Part shown: positions 42,955 to 53,633 of the stretch, one piece after another
How positions within the stretch are numbered: position 1 is the first letter of the stretch
Layout of the letters: every line of letters starts with the position of its first letter
Assembly: GCF_900115775.1 (NCBI RefSeq)
Contig: NZ_FOXS01000003.1
Span: 434,001-498,000 of the forward strand
Reading direction: 5' to 3'
Length of the DNA stretch: 64,000 nucleotides
Source of the DNA: Hymenobacter arizonensis
GTDB taxonomy: Bacteria > Bacteroidota > Bacteroidia > Cytophagales > Hymenobacteraceae
Notes under the pieces: generated by a model
Seen by the model: only the letters and a program-made list of their open reading frames with translations
The model's database searches: none
Told to the model about the DNA's origin: nothing
Made by a program: the position numbers and the translations under genes

Positions 42955-43368
42955 ATGAAACCCGTACCTGCTCCGGTTGCAGAGGCTGAAAAGCCTCTCC
43001 ACAACGCACCATCTTTTTGCGTGAGCCGCTCAGACTGCGCTACCGCCTACCACCAGCTGTCGCTGGAAGACGACCACGGCTGCGTAGCCAACTGGGTTAT
43101 CCCGTTGCCCCTCAAGAAGCTGAGCAAGCAGAGCGTGCTGCTCTGGCTGCTGCCCACCACTTCCGCGCCCACCTCCTTGGCCTGCGTGGAAAGTGGCCCC
43201 GTGCGGCAGGTGCCAACCCGCAACGGCAAGCCCGCCGACCTGCGCCGCAAGCTGACCGAAGGCCTGCTCCAACTCAATTTCAGCGGCCATTGGCTTAGCG
43301 GCTATCACCGCCTCCGGCGCCTGCCCGACGGCAGCGGGCAGCTCTGGCAGCTCACCCCCATCAGTTAA
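42955..43368 (+). CDS. Small protein resembling a degenerate LigD 3'-phosphoesterase domain
   Basis: A 137-residue protein. The segment YHQLSLEDDHGCVANWVIP aligns by eye with the LHYDFRLE...LKSWAVP block of the LigD 3'-phosphoesterase domain, and GLLQLNFSGHWLSGYHRLRR...LWQL aligns with its G-x-L-x-G-x(n)-LVR...WLLIK end. The expected His, Asp and Arg of the catalytic block are replaced (Tyr, Gln and Ser), so catalysis is unlikely. No ligase or polymerase domain is attached. The assignment rests on short motifs. It ends 18 bp before the isoaspartyl peptidase gene. An in-frame GTG at 42928 is an alternative start. Confidence 0.5.
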   Translation: MKPVPAPVAEAEKPLHNAPSFCVSRSDCATAYHQLSLEDDHGCVANWVIPLPLKKLSKQSVLLWLLPTTSAPTSLACVESGPVRQVPTRNGKPADLRRKLTEGLLQLNFSGHWLSGYHRLRRLPDGSGQLWQLTPIS

Positions 43369-43386
43369 TTTTCCTCTCCATTATAT

Positions 43387-44298
43387 ATGAGCAACTACGC
43401 CCTTGTAATCCACGGCGGCGCCGTGACCATGAAGCCCGGCGAACTAAGCCCCGAAGAAGAAGCCCATCAGCGCGAAGGCCTGAGCCAGGCCCTGCAGGCC
43501 GGCTGGCAAGTGCTGCACGACGGCGGCACCGCGCTCGAAGCCGTGGAAACCGCCGTGCGCAGCCTCGAAGACAACGAGCACTTCAACGCCGGGCGGGGCA
43601 GCGGCCTCACCCAGCAGGGCGAGGTAGAGATGGACGCCGCCATCATGGACGGCCGTACCCTGAAGGCGGGCGCGGTGAGCGGCGTGCGCTACGTGCAAAA
43701 CCCCATTAGCCTGGCCCGGGCCGTGATGCAGGAAAGCCCGCACGTGTGCCTCACCAACGATGGTGCCATTGAGTTGGCGCTGGAACAGGGCCTGCCCCTG
43801 AAAGCGCCCAGCTACTTCATCACCGAGAAAAACCGGAAAAAGTGGCTGGAAATAGTGCAGGAAGAGCCCATAAGCGCCATGCACGACACCGTGGGCGCCG
43901 TGGCCCTGGATAAGGACGGCAACCTGGCCGTGGCCACCAGCACCGGCGGCATCGAGGGCCAGTTGAAGGGCCGCCTCGGCGACAGCCCCGTCATTGGCGG
44001 GGGCACCTACGCCAGCAACGAAGCCTGCGCCGTGTCCTGCACCGGCGATGGCGAAGTCATCATGCGTGGGGCCCTGGCGCACGAAGTGTATGCGCGGGTG
44101 AAGTACGCGGGCCAGCCGCTGGTAGAAGCCTGCCGGGCCGCTGTGGAGCTGCGCGACGAGGACCTAAAGGGCGACAAAGGCATGATTGCCGTGGACAAAG
44201 ACGGGGCCATCGCGCTGGAATTCAACAGCAACGTCATGCGCCGGGCCTTTCGGGTGGGCGAGGGCGAGCCGTACGTGGGCATCTGGAAAGACGAATAA
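43387..44298 (+). CDS. iaaA: Isoaspartyl peptidase/L-asparaginase (Ntn-hydrolase)
   Basis: A 303-residue precursor of the plant-type asparaginase family. Autocleavage before Thr168 in HDTVGAVA would make the alpha and beta subunits and expose the nucleophile. GGIEGQLKGRLGDSPVIGGGTYA holds the substrate-binding Arg/Asp, and AGRGSGLTQQG is the N-terminal subunit signature. It hydrolyses beta-aspartyl dipeptides. With a cyanophycinase 300 bp downstream, it likely splits beta-Asp-Arg dipeptides from cyanophycin. No signal peptide, so cytosolic. Confidence 0.9.
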   Translation: MSNYALVIHGGAVTMKPGELSPEEEAHQREGLSQALQAGWQVLHDGGTALEAVETAVRSLEDNEHFNAGRGSGLTQQGEVEMDAAIMDGRTLKAGAVSGVRYVQNPISLARAVMQESPHVCLTNDGAIELALEQGLPLKAPSYFITEKNRKKWLEIVQEEPISAMHDTVGAVALDKDGNLAVATSTGGIEGQLKGRLGDSPVIGGGTYASNEACAVSCTGDGEVIMRGALAHEVYARVKYAGQPLVEACRAAVELRDEDLKGDKGMIAVDKDGAIALEFNSNVMRRAFRVGEGEPYVGIWKDE

Positions 44299-44596
44299 GC
44301 GAACCTTTGAGCTGCCCCTGCCGAGGCTTAAATACGGGTAAAATCGGCCGCTAATTCCGTATTTCTAGCACATACAGTGGTGTTTTCTCGCCGTAAATAA
44401 CCCTGAGCCCATCGATGCTGCAACCAACAGGCGCACCGATGGGCTGGGAGACGATTAGTGGATTTTTTCCTTCTTCGAACGTCCCCACTACCTCCACAGG
44501 CGCTCTGATGGGCTATGCTCCCAAGGGCGTCTGTGCGGGGTATATTCCGTGGGCCTTGTCTTGCCCGAACGGGTTTTTTATTTACCAATCCATTGT

Positions 44597-45442
44597 ATGA
44601 CAATTCGTACCCAAACCCCCAAAGGCAAGCTATTGGCCATTGGGGGCCGAGAAAACCGCATTGCCCCGGGCCAAAATGGCCCCGAAAATGAAGATGGCGA
44701 GAGAGATGAGTCGGCCGACTTTATTCTGGAGCGCTTCGTGCAAGAGCTGCCCGCCAAGGGCGTGGTAGTCGTAATTCCCACCGCTTCGGAAGAGCCCCAG
44801 GAAGCAGCAGAAGAATACATTAAGGTGTTCACCGCCCTGGGTGTCGACAAAGTGGAGGTGCTGGACATTCGTAGCCGCGAGCAGGCCCACGACGCCGACG
44901 CCATCGAAACCATTAATCGGGCCGATGGCGTGATGCTCACGGGCGGCGACCAGCTCCGCCTTACGGCCATTTTTGGGGGCACGCCGCTGCTCCGGCGCCT
45001 GTATGAGCGCTACGTGCAGGAGCCCATCGTGATAGCCGGCACCAGCGCCGGCGCCGCCGCCATGAGCACACCCATGATTTACCAGGGCCGCAACGATGCA
45101 GGCTTCGTGAAGGACGAAATCCACATCACCACAGGGCTACAGCTGCTGCGCGATGTGGCCATCGACACGCACTTTGTGGCCCGCGGGCGCATCGTGCGCA
45201 TGGCCCAAATTATCGCCACTAACCCCGGCTGCATCGGCCTGGGCCTGGAAGAAGACACGGCCGTGCTCGTGACCAAAGGCAGCGAGCTCGAAGTCATCGG
45301 CAACGGCCTCGTGGTGGTAGTCGACGGCCACTATTGCACCGGCAACACCATTCACGAAGTGCGGCCCGGCGAAGTCTTTTCCATCCGGGACTTGCGCGTG
45401 CACCTGCTCTCGCGCGGGCAGCAGTACACCCTGCCGGAATAG
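44597..45442 (+). CDS. cphB: Cyanophycinase
   Basis: A 281-residue serine peptidase (S51) that cleaves cyanophycin into beta-Asp-Arg dipeptides. The nucleophile is Ser150 in IAGTSAGAAAMS; GVMLTGGDQLRL includes the conserved Gln, and DTHFVARGRIVRMAQ the His-containing block. ATG 44597 gives the usual N-terminus (KGKLLAIGGRE); an upstream extension is not family-like. There is no secretion signal, so it acts in the cytoplasm. It is clustered with an isoaspartyl peptidase, which completes degradation. Cyanophycin synthetase is not in the window. Confidence 0.9.
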   Translation: MTIRTQTPKGKLLAIGGRENRIAPGQNGPENEDGERDESADFILERFVQELPAKGVVVVIPTASEEPQEAAEEYIKVFTALGVDKVEVLDIRSREQAHDADAIETINRADGVMLTGGDQLRLTAIFGGTPLLRRLYERYVQEPIVIAGTSAGAAAMSTPMIYQGRNDAGFVKDEIHITTGLQLLRDVAIDTHFVARGRIVRMAQIIATNPGCIGLGLEEDTAVLVTKGSELEVIGNGLVVVVDGHYCTGNTIHEVRPGEVFSIRDLRVHLLSRGQQYTLPE

Positions 45443-45476
45443 TGCTGCCCACGCAGTGGCTGCTAAACAGCTAGAA

Positions 45477-45517
45477 AACAATAACGCCTCGGCCGATGGA
45501 CCGAGGCGTTGTTGTTT
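45477..45517 (+). terminator. Terminator of the cyanophycinase gene
   Basis: Stem AACGCCTCGG / CCGAGGCGTT extended by ACAAT/GTTGT, 35 bp after the stop, followed by TGTTT. Confidence 0.75.
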
Positions 45518-45538
45518 CCGCAGAATAATCAGGTCTTA

Positions 45539-45729
45539 GAGTCTGTTTAAGTTAAATTGTGATGGCGCGGGGCTGTGCCCCGTGACGGGCTATGAGCAGG
45601 CCTCTGGCCTGTGGTCGTTGAATAGGACTGCCTGACACCCCAACTTGCGCGGGCCAGAGGCCCGCCAGTAAGCGACGCGGGGCACAGCCCCGCGCCATCA
45701 GAGCCAATAAAATTAACTTAAACAACCTC
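45539..45729. mobile_element. MITE-like element with terminal inverted repeats
   Basis: A 191-bp element. The ends GAGTCTGTTTAAGTTAA and TTAACTTAAACAACCTC are inverted repeats with two mismatches. Both sides carry TTA (45536-45538 and 45730-45732), a probable target duplication. A second inverted repeat inside (GATGGCGCGGGGC / GCCCCGCGCCATC) makes the whole element fold. It encodes no transposase. The right TTA is the stop codon (TAA on the minus strand) of the DUF4394 gene. Confidence 0.7.
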
Positions 45730-47271
45730 TTAGAACCCGAGGCCAATGGTGAAGCCCGTGGCTGGGCCACCGAAGGCGCCCAGGGCCGTTGCCGCTCCGG
45801 TTGCTATGTTGATGCGGTAGAGCTGGGTGCGCCCGGCCGAGGTGAGCAGGGCGTACGCCACGCCGCTCGTGCCGCCAATATCAAATCCGTTGGCAGCGTC
45901 AACGTTAACTCCCAAGGGGCCCACTTCCCGCAGCGTCCCGTCGTTCGGGGGCGATTGGAGGAAGAGTTTGTCTGTCGCTACGTCAATGTCGTAGAGGGCG
46001 GTCGTCGTGGCGGTGGCCACGTTGTTGGTGTAGGCCGCGCCCGTCACCGTGGGTGCACCTGGATTCAAGGGGCCGTCCACCGTTACAGCGCCGGTCATGG
46101 GGTTAATGCGCAGGTTCTGGCCGGTGTTGCTCACCACGCGGAGGCGGTCCACCGTGGGGTTGAAGTCCACGCCGAAAGAAGTGCCCGCCAGCGCCACGCT
46201 AAGAGGAGCGGCGAGAGTAGCTGCGCCCGAGGAGGCATTGAGCGTATAGAGGCGGCTGTTGCTGCCCACGGCGTAGAGCTGGCCGTTCACGGGCCGGAAA
46301 TCCAAGCCTACCACCGACTCTCCGGCTTCCAGGCCGGTAATGGGTTTGGCCACGGTGGTGCCGGGGGCGCTTGGGTCAAAAATCAGCAGCTGATTGGCCG
46401 GGTTAATGGCGTAGGCCACGGGATTGGTGGGAATGGCAATGCCGGTGTAGGGTAGATTTTTGTCGTACTTGGCCAGGACCCGAGTATCGCCGGTGGCTAG
46501 GTCCACGGTGAAGAGCGTGGGCTTCTTGTTGACTTCGAACAAGGCCAGCGCCAGGTTGGAGCCTGGGGCAATATCAAAGCCGCCTTCGCCGGTCACCTTG
46601 AGCTTCAGGTCGCCTACTTCAACCAGCGTGCCGGCATTGGGCGGGTCTTGCTTGAAAAGCTTTTGGCTGGCAACATCAATATCGTAAAGAGTGGTGGTAG
46701 CGGCGCCAGCCACGTTGTTGGTATACGCTGCGGCGGCTATGCGAGCCCCAACCACCGGGCCGTCCACCACTTGCACGGTGCCGGTTTCGGGGTTGAGCCG
46801 CAGGTTTTGGCCCTCTGAGGTAACCACGCGGATGCGGTCCACCGTGGGGTTAAAGTCAAAGCCCGCCACGGTGCCTGCCAAGGCCGGAGCAAAGGGACCG
46901 GCGCCGATGGCCCGGGCCGCGCCGGTCATGGGGTCGATAACGTAGATGCGGCTGGTGCTGCCTAAGCCGTAGAGTTGGCCCGTGGCCGGCCGGAAGTCAA
47001 TGGCCAGGATGGTTTCGCCGGGCTGCAAGCCCGTGATGGCCACTGAGCTGACCTCCTTCTCGGGGTTGGCCCCTGCAAACGCGTCCAGCCGCACGCCGCC
47101 TGCTAAGGCATAAAACGAAAAGTCTAGCTTCGGCTTTCTGGCATCGAGGCTGCCAGTGTCGGCGGCGGGGTTGTTTTGGGAAACCTCGTCAAGGGCCTTT
47201 TCGCAGCTGGCCATGGAGAAGAGGAGCGCGGCGCCGGCCGCTAACTGGAGGAAGGAAGGTGTTCTTTTCAT
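45730..47271 (-). CDS. DUF4394 lipoprotein with two tandem domains
   Basis: A 513-residue exported lipoprotein (lipobox SMAS-C). Two DUF4394 domains follow, at about 55-280 and 285-510, each with FRPATGQLYGLGS / FRPVNGQLYAVGS, GFDFNPTVDRIRVV / GVDFNPTVDRLRVV and RLNPETG / RINPMTG blocks. This beta-propeller-like repeat family is found on bacterial surfaces; its ligand is unknown. The C-terminus is complete up to the stop codon formed at the MITE boundary. There is no T9SS tail, so it is anchored by lipid. Confidence 0.85.
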   Translation of the reverse strand: MKRTPSFLQLAAGAALLFSMASCEKALDEVSQNNPAADTGSLDARKPKLDFSFYALAGGVRLDAFAGANPEKEVSSVAITGLQPGETILAIDFRPATGQLYGLGSTSRIYVIDPMTGAARAIGAGPFAPALAGTVAGFDFNPTVDRIRVVTSEGQNLRLNPETGTVQVVDGPVVGARIAAAAYTNNVAGAATTTLYDIDVASQKLFKQDPPNAGTLVEVGDLKLKVTGEGGFDIAPGSNLALALFEVNKKPTLFTVDLATGDTRVLAKYDKNLPYTGIAIPTNPVAYAINPANQLLIFDPSAPGTTVAKPITGLEAGESVVGLDFRPVNGQLYAVGSNSRLYTLNASSGAATLAAPLSVALAGTSFGVDFNPTVDRLRVVSNTGQNLRINPMTGAVTVDGPLNPGAPTVTGAAYTNNVATATTTALYDIDVATDKLFLQSPPNDGTLREVGPLGVNVDAANGFDIGGTSGVAYALLTSAGRTQLYRINIATGAATALGAFGGPATGFTIGLGF

Positions 47272-48011
47272 TTTACTGGTGTTTAATGGAATTAAAATCA
47301 GTTAGGTAAAAAGCTACGATGTGCTGGCTGCATCGGATTGCGGTAAGCCTAAAAAGTTGTAATTCTGTTAAAACGTGGTACTAATTCATCAGCACAGGCT
47401 GGCGACGACGCATTTAAGCCCATTGCTTGATGCTGATGCCGGGAAAGTGCCTAGCCTTATAGCGCGTTTGGGAAGTCTGAAAAACGTCATACTGCATCTG
47501 GCGTCCGCTTTTCAAATCATCTCGCTTGCTTCGTTGAATGGTGCTAACGAAGAGGGCGAGATGCCTCGACCAGCGGACGCCAGATGAAGCATGACGTGCT
47601 ATTTATGAATTAACCAAAATTCAAACACGCGCTTAGCCTCCGCAACTTTGGTAGCTATAGAGCCGGAAGGTTTCTGAAGGGAAGAAGTTGCCTGAGCGCT
47701 GGTCAGAGCAGGAGCCTCCGCAACCATTGCTCACTGAAGCATGGCGTGCCAGCCACACGCTATTAATCAAGCACGTGATTTTTGCAGCACGTGTCAATTC
47801 ATTCCTACTCCCGCATTCAATGGCTTTGACTGGCTCAAAGTTGGGTTTTTTAGACGCTTGAGCTTGGCGCAACGCTAGTCGAAAAGATTGTTTGCCAGCA
47901 TCAGCAAGTTCTGCAACAGCCACCACCGTTTTTGCTCCCAGGCCGTAGTGCATACTACTTATTCACCGCCGGGTGTCGCCAATACGAGCAGCAGGCCAGT
48001 GTTTCAACTCC
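47272..48011. other. Intergenic region with dispersed repeat
   Basis: 740 bp between the divergent DUF4394 and trehalose genes. It contains the palindromic repeat at 47484-47597. The rest has no convincing gene and is of mixed composition. Confidence 0.5.
47484..47597. repeat. Dispersed palindromic repeat
   Basis: A 114-bp imperfect palindrome: ACGTCAT, CATCTGGCGTCCGCT and CATCTCGC at the left; GCGAGATG, AGCGGACGCCAGATG and ATGACGT at the right. The CATCTCGC/GCGAGATG core recurs in the repeat at 9738-9830, but the arms differ. Confidence 0.7.
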
Positions 48012-50213
<2,202 letters not shown>

Positions 50214-50226
50214 CCGGCGAGGGCGC

Positions 50227-50484
50227 TTACCGCATGATTTTGCCGCGCAAATCCCAGTGGCTGGACTTTACCTCCAGGCTGCCGGGCTGCCGCTTAATGG
50301 TGCGCGTGTAGCGCTCGCCGGCAATCATGCCGTCGGGGCGGCGCTTGCCGAAAAACAGGGTCACGGGCTCGCCGTGCTCGTTGGTGACGAAGGTGATGTC
50401 GTAGCCCTTGAAAACGTCGTTGATGCTGGTGGAGGGCTCAAACGTCTTGCTCAGTTTCTTGTCTAGTTCGTGGTGGAGTGGCAT
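50227..50484 (-). CDS. Conserved small protein of unknown function
   Basis: An 85-residue, charged, soluble protein starting MPLHHELDKKLSKTF. It contains YDITFVTNEHGEPVTLFFGKR and ERYTRTIKRQ, alternating beta strands, with no signal peptide or known motif. Regular codon use and the clean 13-bp convergent spacing to the trehalose gene support it being real. I do not recognise the family. Confidence 0.6.
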   Translation of the reverse strand: MPLHHELDKKLSKTFEPSTSINDVFKGYDITFVTNEHGEPVTLFFGKRRPDGMIAGERYTRTIKRQPGSLEVKSSHWDLRGKIMR

Positions 50485-51015
50485 CGGTTAAGGAGGATGA
50501 GTACGCCTTTTTTACGGCAGATTTCCTCCCGATGGTTGGCTCACTATCGCAGTTTTACTTAGCTCAGCTATAGCCCCGGGCAGCCTTGAAAAGCTGTTTA
50601 AGACTCATTAAGCGCCTATTAATTGCCCTACGCCCGACCTTGCAATTGTCTTCGTGAGCGGTCAAATTGCTGCCCAAACGCTGGCATGCCTACAACGCTG
50701 GTGTGGCAAACGGCTCGTCCAGCCTGACTTCCGTCGGTAGTTCGGCTATGGGGGCTCTTTATTCAACTGCTACCCCACCGGGGCTACATTGACTCAGCCA
50801 ATCTGACCTTCTGCAAAAATCTGAAAATTGCTTTTAGGAGCTAACGGCTAACCCAGCCTGCTGGAAAGCTGCTGAATTGGATAGAATAAAACGATAAGAC
50901 GGATGAGGTAACCTGCTAAACAAGAGTGTTTAAAATAAAGCAGAGCCATATCCTTGCTTGTACTCGGCGCGTAGCGCTACAGCATAAGTTTCACTCAGTC
51001 CATGTCTACTATCCA
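50485..51015. other. Intergenic region
   Basis: 531 bp between divergent genes, AT-richer than its neighbours, with no repeat or hairpin that I could identify. Confidence 0.5.
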
Positions 51016-51393
51016 ATGAAAGTAATTTCTCCTGCCCTCCACGGCATCATCGACTATTGCATGTCCGGCGTTTTCCTGGCCCTGCCCTTTGCGTTTGACT
51101 TTTCGGGAACCTATGCCGGGGTATGTTATGCCCTCGGCGCTGGCTATTTGCTAATTGCTTTAATGACCAGGATGCCGTTCGGGCTGTTTAAGGTGATTCC
51201 CTTCGCCATACACGGCGGCTTTGAAATGGTGAGCGGCCTGGCATTTATTGCCTCGCCCTGGGTTTTTGGCTTTGCTCAAGACCCAACCCCTCGCAACCTC
51301 TTTATTTCGTTGGGCGTGGTGTTTCTCGTGGTCTATGCCCTCACCGAATGGCATCCGCAGGAAAAGCGAGCCCCCGAGCTGGAGCTAGGCTAA
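51016..51393 (+). CDS. SPW-repeat-like small membrane protein
   Basis: A 125-residue membrane protein with four hydrophobic segments. ATG 51016 (MKVISPALHGIIDY) is preferred over a longer AT-rich extension. The segments HGIIDYCMSGVFLALPFAF and FEMVSGLAFIASPWVFGF repeat a similar pattern, with SPWVFGF being the SPW motif. Function is unknown. Confidence 0.65.
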   Translation: MKVISPALHGIIDYCMSGVFLALPFAFDFSGTYAGVCYALGAGYLLIALMTRMPFGLFKVIPFAIHGGFEMVSGLAFIASPWVFGFAQDPTPRNLFISLGVVFLVVYALTEWHPQEKRAPELELG

Positions 51394-51512
51394 GTGTGCT
51401 ATTGCCCCGGTCAGCCCGCCCTAGGCGCGCCGACCGGTTGTCGATGGAGTATGTCGCTCACTCTTCTCCGCTCGCCCCGCCCAAGGCCAACCGAGGCAAC
51501 GGCACGCTACTG

Positions 51513-52169
51513 CTACCGAGCCTGCTGCTGAAAATGCGCCCGCAACGAGGCCGGTAAGTACGGAATGGCCAGCAAGGTCTGCACCGCCGCCGCGTCTTGC
51601 CGCACCCCATAATACAAGTCGACCACGTCCTGAATAGTAACGGCAAACGGCGAGGGCTGGCACAGCACCAGGGCATCGCCGGCCTGCACCACGCCCGGCC
51701 GCCGCACCTGAAAATAGATGCCGCTGCGGCCCGCCGCCACAAACCGCGGCACCATGCGCGGGTCGTCGAACCGTAGGTTGAGCTTGTGGCAAGGCTGCCG
51801 GGGCTGCACGGCGCGCAGCACAGCCGTGCCGATTTCGAACTCGTCGCCCACCCGCACCTCGGTTTCCAGTAGGCCCTGCGTGGTCAGGTTCTCCCCAAAA
51901 GCCCCGGGGCCCGGCAGGGTGCCCGCGGGCAGCACGCTTTCCCAGTAGGCATAATGCTCGTGGGCGTATGCATACACGGCTTTGTCGGGGCCGCCGTGCA
52001 CGCGCAAATCGGCCTGGGCATCGCCGGCCAAGTTGTGGCCCGCCAGCGCCACCGGCCCCGACACGGGCTCCTTAAAAATAGCGGTGCGCACCACCCTGCC
52101 CTGCCACCAGTGTTCCCGGGGCAAGCCAACATTGACGGAAAGAACCTGCGGGATGGGCGGCAAAGTCAT
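51513..52169 (-). CDS. MOSC-domain protein (YiiM-like)
   Basis: A 218-residue protein. LSVNVGLPR, DLRVHGGPDKAVYAYAHEHY, GAFGENLTTQGL and QPRQPCHKLNLRF follow YiiM-type MOSC proteins; the Cys in QPCHK is the likely molybdenum-cofactor ligand. Such proteins reduce N-hydroxylated compounds in E. coli. The C-terminal ~40 residues form the 3-alpha domain. It is a single gene with no partner. Confidence 0.85.
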   Translation of the reverse strand: MTLPPIPQVLSVNVGLPREHWWQGRVVRTAIFKEPVSGPVALAGHNLAGDAQADLRVHGGPDKAVYAYAHEHYAYWESVLPAGTLPGPGAFGENLTTQGLLETEVRVGDEFEIGTAVLRAVQPRQPCHKLNLRFDDPRMVPRFVAAGRSGIYFQVRRPGVVQAGDALVLCQPSPFAVTIQDVVDLYYGVRQDAAAVQTLLAIPYLPASLRAHFQQQAR

Positions 52170-52250
52170 ACGGCTTCAGAAGAGCTAAAAACTTTGCGAA
52201 AGTAACCCATGCGGTCGCGCTACTGAATGCGCTATAATTGGAAAAGAACT

Positions 52251-52886
52251 CTAATTGCTCACCATGGGCATTTTGCCCACAAATAGCTGGTCGTCAAGTT
52301 GGGTCAGGATAAAATCGGCCAGGTCGGCGCGGGTTAGGGACGTGCCGGCGTTCACGCCCACCCAGCCCACGCGGTAGTGGCCGGTGCCGGGCGCGTTGGT
52401 CAGGCGCGGGCCGCGCACTATTACCCATTGTCGGTCGCTGCGCTGCAGCACCTCGGCGTGGCCGACGGCATCGGCCAGCACCTGGGGCACGGCCAGTTTC
52501 ATAATCCCCCGAATGAGCTTGTCCATGAATTTGGGCTGGTCCTGAGCGAAAGGCAAGCCCCCGCCCGAAAGGCTCACAATTTTGACCACGCCGTGCTTTT
52601 GCATGGCCGCCACAATGTGGCGCGTACCGTCGGTTTGCACCCTGGGCGGAGAGCCCTTCACCTGCCCAAATAGGCTGACCACCACATCGGCGCCCTGCAC
52701 GGTGCGGGCAACGTCGGCGGGGTTGAGCACGTCGCCGGCTATGACTTCCAGGTTGGGGTGCTGCGTGTCGCTGAGCTTGGCGGGCGTGCGCACGAGCGCT
52801 TTCACGCGGTGACCCTGGGCCAGGGCTTTGGTAAAAAACTGGCGGCCGGTTTGGCCCGAAGCGCCGAATAAGGCTATGGTTTTCAT
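52251..52886 (-). CDS. NAD(P)-binding SDR/NmrA-like protein
   Basis: A 211-residue atypical short-chain dehydrogenase. ALFGASGQTGRQFF is the glycine-rich NAD(P) loop, ALVRTPAKL the cofactor-specificity strand, and DVVVSLFG, VKIVSLSGGG and WVIVRGPRLTNAPGTG the later Rossmann strands. There is no canonical YxxxK, so it may be a redox sensor or have a minor reductase role. It is divergently transcribed from an HxlR regulator that likely controls it. Confidence 0.85.
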   Translation of the reverse strand: MKTIALFGASGQTGRQFFTKALAQGHRVKALVRTPAKLSDTQHPNLEVIAGDVLNPADVARTVQGADVVVSLFGQVKGSPPRVQTDGTRHIVAAMQKHGVVKIVSLSGGGLPFAQDQPKFMDKLIRGIMKLAVPQVLADAVGHAEVLQRSDRQWVIVRGPRLTNAPGTGHYRVGWVGVNAGTSLTRADLADFILTQLDDQLFVGKMPMVSN

Positions 52887-52960
52887 GGGATAACGAGAAA
52901 GGCAGACGCGGATAAGTAACTTAAAAGTACTTTCTTTGCCTTACCACCCGAAATGCGAGG

Positions 52961-52976
52961 TACCTACCTTTAGGTA
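52961..52976. promoter_or_regulatory. Candidate HxlR operator
   Basis: A perfect inverted repeat TACCTA-CCTT-TAGGTA, 3 bp upstream of the HxlR start codon and within the 93-bp gap to the divergent SDR gene. It includes TACCTTTA, one mismatch from the Bacteroidota TAnnTTTG promoter box, so binding here could block transcription of hxlR. Confidence 0.5.
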
Positions 52977-52979
52977 AGT

Positions 52980-53369
52980 ATGAAATCAACTGCCATCACC
53001 CTTACCCCGGGCTGCCCCGTGCGCACCACCATGGAAATGCTGGGCGGCAAGTGGCGCCTGCTCATTTTGCACCAGCTGGCTGCGGGCCCGCTGCGCTTCG
53101 GCGCGCTCCGGCGCCTGGTGCCCGACATCAGCGAGAAGGTGCTGGTGCACGAGCTCCGGCACTTGGCCGACTCCGGCCTGGTGCTGCGCACCAACCACGG
53201 CGAGGTGCCGCCCCGGGTCGAGTACCACCTCACCGACCTGGGCCGGCTGGCCTTGCCCGTGCTGGCCGCCGTGGGCGAGTTCGGACAGGCCTACGTGGCC
53301 CAGGCCCGGCTGCCGAGAGGGTCTGAAGAGTCCAGTCAAGCGCTGGACCAGCAAGCAAGCCTTCGGTAA
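52980..53369 (+). CDS. HxlR-family transcriptional regulator
   Basis: A 129-residue winged-helix repressor. It has the family signature CPVRTTMEMLGGKWRLLILHQL, with Cys in the position known for sensing in this family, then LRFGALRRLVPDISEKVLVHELRHLADSGLV and the wing EYHLTDLGRLALPVL. Such proteins sense electrophiles or redox changes. It probably regulates itself and the divergent SDR gene. The C-terminal ~25 residues are polar. Confidence 0.9.
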   Translation: MKSTAITLTPGCPVRTTMEMLGGKWRLLILHQLAAGPLRFGALRRLVPDISEKVLVHELRHLADSGLVLRTNHGEVPPRVEYHLTDLGRLALPVLAAVGEFGQAYVAQARLPRGSEESSQALDQQASLR

Positions 53370-53597
53370 CGGATTTGAGGGCCAGAGCGGCGCGGTGTTA
53401 GGCCAATATTATTAAATACTAATAAGTCTAGCTGCTTGCACGGTCTTCAGCTTGAGATGAGGTGACCGCTACTGTGCTGCTAGTGAGACGCCAACAGGTA
53501 AATGCTCCCATCCAAGGCACATAAAATTGCAGGTTGGGTAAAGTAAACCAGTTGCTGATGCGTCTGCCAGAGCAGTTATTCGGCGTGGGCGGTGCCC

Positions 53598-53605
53598 TAA
53601 ATTTG
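53598..53605 (+). promoter_or_regulatory. Candidate promoter -7 box (TAnnTTTG)
   Basis: TAAATTTG matches the Bacteroidota -7 consensus exactly, 28 bp before the start codon at 53634. TTA at 53577-53579, 18-19 bp upstream, is a weak -33 candidate. Confidence 0.4.
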
Positions 53606-53633
53606 CCCTTCTTTTTTGTTGTTGACTCTGGTC

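Noticed and set aside
44406..44445. Hairpin AGCCCATCG / CGATGGGCT between the isoaspartyl peptidase and cyanophycinase genes
   Set aside because: The loop is about 22 nt and no T-run follows directly, so terminator or riboswitch function is not supported.
45552..45770. 72-codon minus-strand frame in the MITE-like element
   Set aside because: Produced by the inverted repeats and overlaps the end of the DUF4394 gene; not a transposase.
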